This document shows, piece after piece, positions 25,949 to 35,187 of a stretch of 38,576 nt of DNA. Position 1 is the stretch's first letter. Each line of letters starts with the position of its first letter. Origin of the DNA: Chrysochromulina tobinii (lineage: Eukaryota; Haptophyta; Prymnesiales; Chrysochromulinaceae); the NCBI GenBank assembly GCA_001275005.1, contig JWZX01003036.1, positions 1 through 38,576 on the forward strand, read 5' to 3'. The notes under the pieces were generated by a model. The model was not told the origin of the DNA. It worked only from the letters and a program-made list of their open reading frames with translations, and did not search any database. The position numbers and the translations under genes were made by a program.

Positions 25949-27976
25949 ATGGTTTTCACCAACGCATTTTTGGTGACTATATTTGCCTTACCGCGTCACA
26001 GGAGTGTAAACTCCCTCGACATGGCTGACGACAAATTTCCTGTCAAGACGATCGTTTTGATGGCGCTCGAGCACGCAGTGGTGGAGACTGAGGCCAAGTC
26101 CCCGCCGCTTCGCCGTCACCCGCCAATGCTGCCGGAGAAGGAGCGCCGACGCGTGCATCGCCTCCTTGAGCGCGGAGTTCACGGAGTCGGTGCGGAGCTG
26201 AGTCCTCATGATCCTGTCCGCTTCAGCGACGAGCCGAATCATACCTTGCACGCCGATCAAGTTGCCGCGATCAGGAATCTCCTGGACAGTGCAGGTGACA
26301 TGCCGCCTGAGGTGCCTCAGCCTATTGGATATGAGATTAGGCGTCCCAATTCAACGAATTCAACTCCCGACACCGCACCGTGCATACCGGGGGAAGACAT
26401 CGCGGGCGTACCGTGTGCCCTATGGGCCACTCAGGGCGAGTGCGAACATATTCCTGTGTTTATGCGCTCAAACTGCGCAGCGTCGTGCCCCTGCCCAACG
26501 TCAACCTCTGTTCCCGGCTCCAGCCAGCTCTCAAACAAGGTGCCAATATGCAAGCCGTGGTGCCCGGCGCACACAGCCCGATTGGATGTCAAGTGCGCCT
26601 TTCCACAGTGCAGCACGTGTGCAGAGTGCGACGCGCTCAACCTCAACGCACCGGCCGCGGTCGACGGGCCCACCAAATTGACCTCGCCGGACTCGATAGG
26701 CGGCAGTTGCAAGCCGTGGTGCCCGGCGCACACAGCCCGAATCGAGGTCAAGTGCGCCTTTCCCGGGTGCAGCACGTGTGCAGGGTGCGACGCGCCCAAC
26801 CTCAACGCACCGATCGCGGACCATGAGCCGAAGCAAGTGAAGGACGATGAGCCCATCTCGACAGACGGTTGCATGGCGTGGTGCGCGGAGCACACAGCAG
26901 CATTGGAGACCAAATGCACCTTTGGACCGTGTAATCAGTGTGCCGGATGCGAGTCGCTCAGCGCGCTCGTCACAGCGCCGACCACGCCGACCTCGATAGA
27001 CGGGTGCATGGCGTGGTGTCCCGCGCACACGGCGGCCCTGGAGGTCAAGTGCACCTATGTCCCGTGCATGCAATGCGCAGTGTGCGAGTCGCTCGACATA
27101 CCGTCCACGGCCGATGCGCCGACCTCGATCTCGCCAATCTCGTCGACGTCGCCGACCTGGCGGAACATGATGGACGGATGCATGCCGTGGTGCACCTTTG
27201 AGGGCATGTGCAACTTCGCCGCATGCATGCAATGCGAAGCATGCGGCGGGCCGGCGCTCAGCCTCGACGCACCGACCGCGGACGAGGAGCCGACCTCGGG
27301 AGACAGTGCACCAGTCGAGCAGGATGCCGCCAAACTGGACCCAATGCTCCTCCCGACATTGCACAAGATCTTAGATCCTGGCACGACCTTGCACGAGACA
27401 TTAGGCGGGTGCGATCCCGCGTGGTGCTTCCCAGACGTTCAGTGGGGCAAGTGCACCATTCCGCAGTGCAAGCGATGCGCAGAATGCGAGCTGCCGCCCG
27501 CGCCGCCTTCTCAAATTCCGAGGCCTTCCACACTGCCATCCACACTACCATCCCCAGTCTCGTCACCGGTTTCGTCACTTGGGTGCGCTCCGTGGTGCGT
27601 GGCGCACACAGCGGCAATGGAGGTCAAGTGCAATTTCATCCCGTGCAAGCAATGTGCCGGATGCGAGTCACTCTACACGCCGTCCAAAGCTGATGAGCTG
27701 GCCTCGTCCGACCTGCCGACTCACCGGCTCTTCATCCCGGGTCACTGGCCATCACCTGTGCGGAAGCGCTACTCGGCCCGTGACGACAAGCGCTCCCACC
27801 TTGCGTCCGACCTGACGTCCGTGAGCACCGATGTGGGCTCTCTGCCCTTCATTCTCGCCATGGCTTCCTTTGCTCTTTGCGCCATCGCCTTCCTTTGCCC
27901 GTACCTGTGGCTGTGCTGCTGCGCTTCGCTTCGCCTGCGAACGACGAAGCTATCAGAAAGAGAGGGCTACGGCTAA
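25949..27976 (+). CDS. Membrane-anchored ShKT/Cys-repeat protein, paralogue of the upstream gene
   Basis: ATG 25949 gives 675 residues; the frame is open from 25808, but 25949 aligns with the start of the upstream paralogue (AFLVTIFALPRHRS versus CLVSIYALPRQQS). Shared parts follow in the same order: LPEKERRRVHRLLERG, a ShKT module (GVPCALWATQGECEH to CAASCPC), then seven Cys repeats. Two of the seven are shortened: CMPWCTFEGMCNFAACMQC and CDPAWCFPDVQWGKCTIPQC. There is no sulfotransferase-like domain. The C-terminus has a membrane helix (FILAMASFALCAIAFLC) then a Cys-rich, basic cytoplasmic tail, giving a type I surface protein. Repeat 1 and the ShKT module are nearly identical in DNA between the two genes, so the duplication or conversion is recent. 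The function is unknown; disulfide-rich adhesion or wall cross-linking is a guess. Confidence 0.75.
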   Translation: MVFTNAFLVTIFALPRHRSVNSLDMADDKFPVKTIVLMALEHAVVETEAKSPPLRRHPPMLPEKERRRVHRLLERGVHGVGAELSPHDPVRFSDEPNHTLHADQVAAIRNLLDSAGDMPPEVPQPIGYEIRRPNSTNSTPDTAPCIPGEDIAGVPCALWATQGECEHIPVFMRSNCAASCPCPTSTSVPGSSQLSNKVPICKPWCPAHTARLDVKCAFPQCSTCAECDALNLNAPAAVDGPTKLTSPDSIGGSCKPWCPAHTARIEVKCAFPGCSTCAGCDAPNLNAPIADHEPKQVKDDEPISTDGCMAWCAEHTAALETKCTFGPCNQCAGCESLSALVTAPTTPTSIDGCMAWCPAHTAALEVKCTYVPCMQCAVCESLDIPSTADAPTSISPISSTSPTWRNMMDGCMPWCTFEGMCNFAACMQCEACGGPALSLDAPTADEEPTSGDSAPVEQDAAKLDPMLLPTLHKILDPGTTLHETLGGCDPAWCFPDVQWGKCTIPQCKRCAECELPPAPPSQIPRPSTLPSTLPSPVSSPVSSLGCAPWCVAHTAAMEVKCNFIPCKQCAGCESLYTPSKADELASSDLPTHRLFIPGHWPSPVRKRYSARDDKRSHLASDLTSVSTDVGSLPFILAMASFALCAIAFLCPYLWLCCCASLRLRTTKLSEREGYG

Positions 27977-29017
27977 ATCTCGGCTCGTTGGTAGCCCGAG
28001 AAAGAACGTACCATCGAAAGAACGTACCCAGCCATCGTAATTGTGTAACAGTCATTCAAATCAAAGTTGTTGTTTCGGCGGATCCTCCCTGTTGCTCGGG
28101 TAGCGACAAGCGAGCCTCGGCGCCGGTCGGCCGTCGCGGCCCGCGCCAAACGTAAGAAATATTCATTTTTCGAGCGGGCGCAGGGCACACATGCATATCC
28201 CACCGCGGAAAGCGCTCCACCGCGCACAGTTTTGACTCCAGCGCACGAAGAGAGTCCCAGACGCGTTCACACTTCACAGAGCCAATGCCTATAGCGGAAC
28301 CAGGGGATACAACTCGACACCCAAAGACACCGAGCTGGCGTACCCATGAATGCGCGAGACAAGGTGCGGACTTCCTCGGCACTTGTCTGTGAACGTAAAG
28401 CAAAAACCGCCTCATCGTACATCGAGCTTCTACCTGTGGCAATGACCTGAGGCTCCACGAACATGGCAAGTACATGACACATGAGTTATCGGGACGCGTG
28501 CTCGTGTGCTCTCATAGATGCCGCTGTGTGTAGCTTCGGGCGACACACTTGTAGCTTCGGGCCGTTCGACTTGCAAGCTCCGATTCGTCAGCGTCCCGAT
28601 CGATTGCTCGAAGCGCTCCGTCACTTTCGGTGCCCTCATGAGCCCAACGGCCGTGCACGCCTTCCGAATCCATGCGGTCGACTAGTAACCGCACTAGCCG
28701 GCGCCCCACAGGCACCGCGCAGTGTGAGACCGGAGCGCGTCAGGACCGTCTGTCCGTCTCTCGTCTGGTCGATCGTCTGGTCTCTCGTCTCAACACGGCC
28801 GCGGGGAAGGCCGCGGTTGGACGGCGGTTTTGGCAATTTGGGGGCCGTAGGAAGGCGCTCACGGACTGTGTTCCCTAGACCTACTTTTGCGCGCCTGCGT
28901 GTCTACATACCCTCGTGCGCACTCTAGAGCCCGCCTCGCGCATACCTGGTTTGATCTCATTTTAAAAGAGCGCTACCTCCAGAGGGCTATACCCATGCCC
29001 GGCCGGCGGAGTTGCAC
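27977..29017. other. Intergenic stretch without supported genes
   Basis: About 1 kb. Several frames of 60-148 codons exist on both strands but none has family features, a signal peptide or splice partners. It contains a few short direct repeats (AAGAACGTACC near 28003 and 28020; GTAGCTTCGGGC near 28531 and 28550). Nothing more can be supported. Confidence 0.4.
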
Positions 29018-29530
29018 CTACTGCAGGTCTGGCACGCCCCCCCGTCGCGCGGATTCGCGGGCCGCGGCTGTCGCCGCGATCAGACGATCAAACCTGCCCT
29101 GGAAGCGCGCCACCTTACTGTGCAGCACGTACGGCTGAGCCGGGAGCGGCACGAATTGCCTGGTTGGTGGCGGCGCTCGAAATGACACTGCGCCACCAAA
29201 GAAGGAGATGATTGCCCGTATCAGGCGCACCCATAAGGAGTAGATCCATCCGCAAAGGCCGCCGATGAGGACGAGGACGAGTTCCGGTTGCTGCAACAAC
29301 ACTGCGAGGCGCACGCAAACACATGACAAGCAGGTCACATGAGTGTCTCAATCAAACTTCGGCAGCGCGGCGCACGCACTGAGAAAGAATATACCGACGA
29401 ACTGGAACAGCACGGACGAGACTGTGGAGGTCACATAGCCGGACTCTGCTGGCGCTGGAGGTGGTGGACTCGGTGGTTCCATCATGGCGTTGGCTGCCGC
29501 CTCCATGGTTGCCCACTCCTTCTCCGCCAT
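29018..29530 (-). CDS. Small two-exon membrane protein of unknown function
   Basis: Exon 1 29530-29380 (ATG 29530; another in frame at 29545) and exon 2 29301-29018 join across a 78-bp GTGCGT-CGCAG intron to give about 144 residues. The N-terminus is MAEKEWATMEAAANAMMEPP followed by a Pro-rich linker. The splice then creates two consecutive hydrophobic helices: SSVLFQFVGIFFLMLLQ, and LVLVLIGGLCGWIYSLW. A basic amphipathic stretch (RLIRAIISFFGG) and a soluble tail with KVARFQGRFDRLIAATAAAR follow. The join brings two helices together and keeps frame, which supports it. An acceptor 12 nt further on (TGTTGTTGCAG) would delete four residues. I do not recognise the family; a small ER or organelle membrane protein is likely from layout only. 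Confidence 0.5.
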
Positions 29531-29699
29531 GATTTCACGCCTCACTTTTCAGCATCGAGGACTATATGAATTCGCAACGACGCCGCCGGTGCGACGCGTA
29601 TGAGACACTGTGAAGTAGGATGGAGTGCGAAGATTCATGAGATCGACGCATTCTTTCTATCTCGGTATCCTATGACGGGACCGGGGTAGGACCGCCATG

Positions 29700-31110
29700 C
29701 CGGAGGCCAGTAACCTATGAGGCTGACTGAGGTGGGGAGCCGGAATCGGGGGGTCTAGAAGGGACCCGGATGGCTTCACGTGTCACCCATGGTCCTAGAA
29801 GCCACATAGGAGGCCTCGGAGGAGGTACGGCATGGTCCTGAATGGACAGACACGCGCTACGAGACTGTGGACCGGCGGAAGCCGGGAGAGTGGGGGTCGT
29901 CTCAGGGGGCTGAAACAGATCCCATCCGTCCAGGTGCGGGATGAGAGCGGAGACTAAGCTCGGTCCTGCAGAGGCGGGGATGCGGCTTCGAGGGAGCTCG
30001 GCGTTGGAGAGAGGGAGGACCGCGGGAGGCGGTTTGGACCCGGAGCCGAGCCAGAGAGGCTGACGACTCACAGAGGAGGCCCGTGGGGGCGAGAGAGGAG
30101 AGGAGGAGCCGCGGGAAGAGACCGGGGCGGAGAAGGAGGGAGGGCCGCGGGAAGAGACCTCCAGACTCGAGCGCGAGGATCGAGAGATCGAGAAATAGAG
30201 AGATCGAGATCGAGAGAGATCGAGAGAGATCGAGAGAGATCGAGAGAGATCGAGAGAGAGGAGAGGGAAGGAGGAGGAGGAGAGGTAGAGAAGGAGGAGG
30301 AGGTGAAGAGGTGACGGAAGGAGGAGGATGAGAGGTGACGGAGGGAGGAGGAGGAGAGTCGACGGTTGGAGGAGGATGAGAGGTGACGGAAGGAGGAGGT
30401 GGAGAAGAGGTGACGGAAGGAGAGGAGGAGAGTCGACGGAAGGAGGAGGATGAGAGGTGACGGAAGGAGGAGGTGGAGAGGTGATGGAAGGAGGAGGAGG
30501 AGAGGCGACGGACGGAGGAGGAGGAGAGGTGACGGAAGGAGGAGGAGGAGAGGTGATGGAAGGAGGAGGAGGAGAGGTGACGGAAGGAGGAGGAGGATAG
30601 GTGACGGAAGGAGGAGGTGGAGAGGTGATGGAAGGAGGAGGAGGAGAGGCGACGGACGGAGGAGGAGGAGAGGTGACGGAAGGAGGAGGTGGAGAGGTTG
30701 CCGGAGTTTGGCGATGGGGAGAGCTGGGAAGACCGTGGGAGGCAATTTGGGCCCGGAGCCGAGCCAGAGAGGCTGACGACTCTCGAGAACAGCGGCTGAG
30801 ATGGAGAGTGAGAAGAGCGGTTGAACTCCGAACCGAGCCGGAGGGCTGACGGTTGCGAAGAGGAGGGCCGCGGGAGGAAACCCGGGCGAGGCAAGGTGGA
30901 GGGCCGCAGGAGCGGCGGACTCCGGATCGAGCCTGATGGAGCCGCGGGAAGCGGTTGAGCTCCAGACTGGGCCGGGAAGGCTGAAGGTGCAGGGGCAGCC
31001 CGAAAAGAAGATGAGAAAGAAGATAGAAGCTGCGGGCGGGAGCCCGAGCGGGTCAGGAAGGAGGGCCGCGGGAAGCGGCAGAACTCCGTTCAAGCCTGGA
31101 GGCGAACGTC
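29700..31110. repeat. Purine-rich minisatellite block with degenerate longer repeats
   Basis: The plus strand is almost all purine from about 30080 to 30700. It has a GAGAGATCGA run (about 30185-30260), then many GGAGGAGGAGAGGTGACGGAA-like units of 24-33 bp (about 30290-30700). Around them, a longer degenerate unit resembling GGACCGCGGGAGGCGG then CGGAGCCGAGCCAGAGAGGC occurs at about 30013-30069, 30726-30783, 30818-30850, 30940-30980 and 31065-31100. The best pair is 713 bp apart and about 90 percent identical. Frames up to 480 codons on the minus strand are Ser/Pro/Leu repeats produced by the purine bias and have no family features. I treat it as non-coding satellite-like DNA. Confidence 0.7.
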
Positions 31111-32612
31111 GGAAGGAGAGAAGAATGAGAAACTCCACTCGAAGAGGGAGCGAAAAAGAAGATCTGCGGCAGGCTGAGACCTGGTCGCGGACGCGACGCC
31201 GGGTGGAGGAGGCGTCGGCGATGGGAGGGCATCTAGTAGATGCTGGCCGAGAGGGCCGAGTCCGTCCAGTGGCGGAGAGGGACAGCCATTCGTTCGAAAC
31301 GAAGTGGCTTGAGAGAGGGATGTGTGAACGCGCCTTGGTGGGCGCGCCTGTGTCTAGGGGTGTTCGACACCGGCGGGCGCCGTTGCGAATTGCATATAGT
31401 ATGCTTCGGGCCGTAAACCCCCCAAACACAGCTCCGCGAAGAACATACGAAGTCCGCTCCTGTTGTAATAGAATAAAGATGAAAGCAGTAGCGGATCTCA
31501 CAGGACTCACACTCTACAGCATGCTGCAACTTGCATGTGACCGACTACTGACCATCACAGCGGACGTCCGGCATGCAAGTAGCAAGAGACCATCATGCAA
31601 GCACATGGCCCAGGTTGTTAGCCCACCTTGCTATCCAACCATGATCAACCGCCGATGTCAGCTCCAGCGGCGAGATGGCTAGCCCGCATGGCTGCCCACA
31701 TGCATGCCCGCGCACGTGCACGCCCCCCCCCCCCATGCCCGCCCGCCAGTTCCCAGCCCCCAGAGCAGTCGCGACACGCGTGTGCGTCGCAGCCGCCACT
31801 ACCCAATCTCTCGGGTGCGCTCCCCAACGACCCCCCCCATGCGCCGTCCGCTGCCCGTGCCTCGTCTCGTCGCGAGCTGAGCGCACAACGATGGCATTCT
31901 TCGTCGTGCATGCCTCCACTGAAGGACGCCGCGTGCTGCTGAGCGGCAGAAAGACCTCAAGGACACGTGCCACGCCCATCCGCCGCCCGATCGCCGCGTC
32001 GAGGGATCGAGGCCACACCCGTCGTAGTCTCTCACTCGACGGGTATGGCGCCAACACCCCTCGTGGTCGATCGAGCTGCGCCCCCCTGCCCCACCGACAG
32101 GACTCCCCCCAACCTGCGAAAATGCTCCGAAAAATGCTCCGAATGCGCCCCACCGACAGGACTCCACCCCCTCCCTGCGAAATGCTCCGAATGCTGCTGC
32201 CTGCCTCGTACGAGTAGAAACCAAGAGGTGCCCCACAGGCACCGCTGGACTGCTGGAAGAAAGATCCTACCCACCGTAGTCGTCTGCCCACCATTCGCCG
32301 CCGCCCTCGCGGTGCCCATGTGACTGGTAACGTCGTCGCGGCTGGCTCGCCGCCTAATGGCGTGACCGTAGAACCTCTCATCATCCCGGCTAATGAAGAA
32401 GCCACTCCCGGCTAATGAAGAAAGAAGGAGCGAGGAGGCAGAAAGCCGTCCACCCTCGCTCCTGCCCGCCCTCTGCTCTCTGACCGCAGCACGTCGTCGT
32501 CCCCCGGCCCAAGCCAACGCCTCATCGATGCGCTCAACATGACGCCTCATCGATGCGCTCAACATGACGCCTCCTCTCGGCACTGGCTTGCCCCGGGCGC
32601 GAGCGCGCGCGC
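31111..32612. other. Intergenic stretch with local duplications
   Basis: No supported gene. Local repeats include CCCACCGACAGGACTCC with a downstream TGCGAAA(a)TGCTCCGAA (about 32091-32140 and 32149-32193), GGCTAATGAAGAA (near 32389 and 32409), and an exact 25-bp tandem duplication, ACGCCTCATCGATGCGCTCA then ACATG (about 32517-32567). A C run (about 31724-31734) is present. The 270-codon minus-strand frame (31593-32405) has no recognisable features. Confidence 0.45.
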
Positions 32613-34276
32613 TTACGCGTTGAAGAGCTCAATATACCGAGTGCCCATGTGCTTGTTGTTCATAATGGTCGCGCGCTGCGCCTCGGCCGGCGACGTAAAG
32701 GTGACGAAGCAGTCGCCCGACGCGCGCCCGTCGCGCTGGCCGATGACTACGCCGCCAGGGACGACCTGGAAACCAGCAAAGAAGCGCATCACGTCCTCGA
32801 CCGTTGAGCGGAAGGGGATGCCGCGCATTCGGAGGGTCGAGCCTTTCGGGGTCGGGCTGCCTGGCATGTGCGGGCCGCCCATGCCCATGCCCATGTGCTG
32901 CTGCATGCCCCCGTGCGCGCCGCCCATGGCGCCGTAGCCGTAGGCCGCCTGGCCATACGGAGACCCATGCATGCCGTATGCGCCCATGCCGTACGCGGCC
33001 TGCGCGCCCATGCCATTGGGCGCCATGACGGCCATGTTGGCCATGTAGCCGCCCACAAACTGCTCGAGCGCCGCGATGAGCTCGCCGCGCGAGACGCGGA
33101 AGAGCTCGACGTACCTGTGGGGACGCGGCGCCGTGGTGAGCACGTGCATGCAAGGCAGATCATCACGTGGCAATCCACGTGAAGCTCCGAGACGCGGAAG
33201 AGTTCGACGTACCTGCCGCCGATGTGCTGCCGATCCTTGCTCATGGCGCGCTCGCGGTCGTCGGCCGACGAGAACTCGACGTAGGCCTCTCCCGTGGGCT
33301 GCTCGCGCTCGTTGAAGATGAGGTGCACGCCGTTGAGAGGCACTGAGAATCCCGAGAAAAAGTCGAGGATGTCGTTGCGGGTCACCTTGTACGGCAGCCC
33401 GCGCATCTTGACGACCGAATCAGAGCCGGGCATGCCGCCCATGTAGCCCATCTGAGGCATGCCGTAGGGCGCGTAGCCATACGGGCCGCCCATGTGGGCG
33501 GCGGCGGCGTGCTGAGCCATCGCGCTTGGGTGCATCGAGTGCATGCCCGGCGCGAGGTTGTTCGACTTGCCAACGCGCTGCAGCGCCATCATCATCTGCT
33601 CAGGCGTCGCTCGGAAGACTTCGACGTAGCGCGTGCCGATGGTGGCCCGATCCTTGTTGAGCGCGGCGTCGGCGACCTCCTCGGAAGCGAACTCGACGAA
33701 AGCCTCTCCATTGGGCCGTCCATTGGGCCCGAGGATCAGGTGCACGCCGTGAAGACCCTTGGGCGCGTCGTAGCCCTGGAAGAAGGCGAGGATCATCTCA
33801 GCCGTCGTATTGAACGGCAGCCCGCGCAGCCGCACGATGCCATTCGAACCCAGATCCCCCATGCCCATGGCGCCCCACGCGCCGTGGCCGCCCGTTGGCG
33901 TGGCCGGCGCCACGTTGGCCTGGTTCATCTCGCCCTCGCTCGACAGGAAGACCTCGACATATCGCGTGCCCATGTGGCGGTGGTTGAGCGACTGCACGGC
34001 GCGCTCGGCCGCCATATCGGGCAGCTCGACGTACTGCGAGGTGAGAGAAACGAGGGTGAGAGCGGGTGAGAGCGGGTCGTTGGGATGCAAGGCGGGATGG
34101 GTTGGCAGTGGCGGCAGCAGCGGCAGCAGCGGCAGCGGCGGCGGCAGCAGCGGCAGCAGCGGCGCGCAGCGGCGCGCAGCGGCGCGCAGCAGCGCGCAGC
34201 AGCGCGCAGCAGCGAGCAGCAGCGAGCAATAGCTGCTGCTAGCAGGCATGGCAGCAGCTAGCGCCCATGGCTGCTA

Positions 34277-34345
<69 letters not shown>

Positions 34346-34834
34346 GCTGCTGCTGCTTGCTGCTGCTGCTGCTGCTGATTGCTGCTGCTGCTGCTGCTGC
34401 TTGCTGCTTGCTGCTGCTGCTGCTAATTTCTATGGCTGTCGTTTCTGCCGTTGGCGCTGGAGCGCGCGGGACGGCGGCTGCGGCGGATTGCTCACCGCCT
34501 CGCCGCTCTTGCGGCCTGTCGTGTTGTACGTGAAGATCACGCGGCGCGCCTGCTGCGGCGAGCCCGGCGCGGACGCAAACCACTGCGCAACCTCCTGCTC
34601 GGTCGCGGAAAAGGGCAGGCCGCGCAAGCGCACGTACGACGAGCCGTTACCTGGCTGCTGCTGCTGCTGTGCCACACCGTTGGGCTGAGCGACCTGGCCC
34701 TGCGGCGGAGGCGCGCCCTGCTGTGGAGGAGCCTGAGTGCCCGGCACCTGCGGCTGTGTCACGCCGTTGGTGGGCGGTGCCACCTGCGCCGGTGGCGTCG
34801 GCGGCGGCGCGACGGGCATCTGCGGCGCCTCCAT
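32613..34834 (-). CDS. hnRNP F/H-like RNA-binding protein with four RRMs, three exons
   Basis: Exons 34834-34496, 34033-33213 and 33114-32613 total 1662 nt and encode 553 residues in frame. After a Pro/Gln-rich N-terminus there are four quasi-RRMs of the hnRNP F/H, ESRP and fusilli type: VRLRGLPFSATEQEV (split by intron 1), VRLRGLPFNTTAEMI, VKMRGLPYKVTRNDI and LRMRGIPFRSTVEDV. Each ends with the paired GEA(y/f)VEF and IGTRYVE(v/l)F-type strand, the last ending RYIELFNA. Gly/Met/Tyr-rich linkers separate domains 2-3 and 3-4. Such proteins bind G-rich RNA and steer splicing and polyadenylation. Intron 1 removal gives GEA-YVELPDMAAERAV, matching the other domains. ATG 34834 is preferred; an upstream ATG at 34868 is in another frame. 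That a splicing regulator itself carries an introner-type intron is notable. Confidence 0.85.
33115..33212 (-). mobile_element. Introner-like intron (family B) with 25-bp duplicated exon edge
   Basis: A 98-bp intron of the RRM gene. The first 25 nt of the intron match the first 25 nt of the next exon at 24 positions (GTACGTCGA(a/g)CTCTTCCGC and on to GTCTCG). The body has a hairpin-capable CACGTGGATTGCCACGTG, then the core TTGCATGCACGTGCTCACCA, and ends CGTCCCCACAG. The core is shared with two introns of the phosphatase gene some 17 kb away. Confidence 0.78.
34034..34495 (-). repeat. RRM-gene intron 1 with a large CAG/CTG repeat
   Basis: A 462-bp intron (GTGAGCAATCC to CACCTCGCAG), by far the longest in this window. 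On the coding strand it contains an uninterrupted GCA/CAG run of about 22 units (34278-34344), more interrupted CAG tracts to about 34425, and GCAGCAGCG-type repeats (about 34105-34225). If unspliced it would read as poly-Ala, poly-Gln or poly-Ser depending on frame. Confidence 0.8.
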
Positions 34835-35187
34835 CACCACTGGCGAGCACGGATGACGTCGACGCCATGACGACCCCTCGAGAAGTGTGAACGAGCGTGG
34901 CAGTGCGCCACGGAAAGGCGTCCGTTCACGTTCACGTTAATTGGCCATCACGGCGAGACGCACAGCCACAGGTCCCGTGGAGACCCATCGTGGGGGGCGC
35001 AAAGCACAGAAAGGCGTCAAGAGGCCGCGCGCGCCGTGTGCGCGCTGCCGCTGGTGGACGCCGGCGGCGAAACGAGAGAAAACCCTCGTATAACTGGACG
35101 CACTGGTCACCATCGGTGCATGTTGAGCATCATACATGTATACAAGTATAGCATCTTGTAGACTAGCATCAACGTCGGGCCCGCGAC

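Noticed and set aside
21253-27976. Reading the ShKT modules as venom-type toxins
   Set aside because: ShKT is a general disulfide module found in many enzymes and surface proteins; here it sits with linkers, Cys repeats, a sulfotransferase-like domain or a membrane anchor, with no sign of a toxin gene.
30068-31510. 480-codon and 330-codon minus-strand frames rich in Ser, Pro and Leu
   Set aside because: They arise from the purine-rich minisatellite; every frame is a simple repeat and none has a domain, start context or splice partner.
31593-32405. 270-codon minus-strand frame
   Set aside because: Arg/Gly/Ser-rich without recognisable motifs, covering local duplications; GC-rich DNA gives such frames by chance.
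34248-34688. Plus-strand frames of poly-Cys or poly-Ala over the CTG run
   Set aside because: These are translations of the trinucleotide repeat in an intron of the minus-strand RRM gene.
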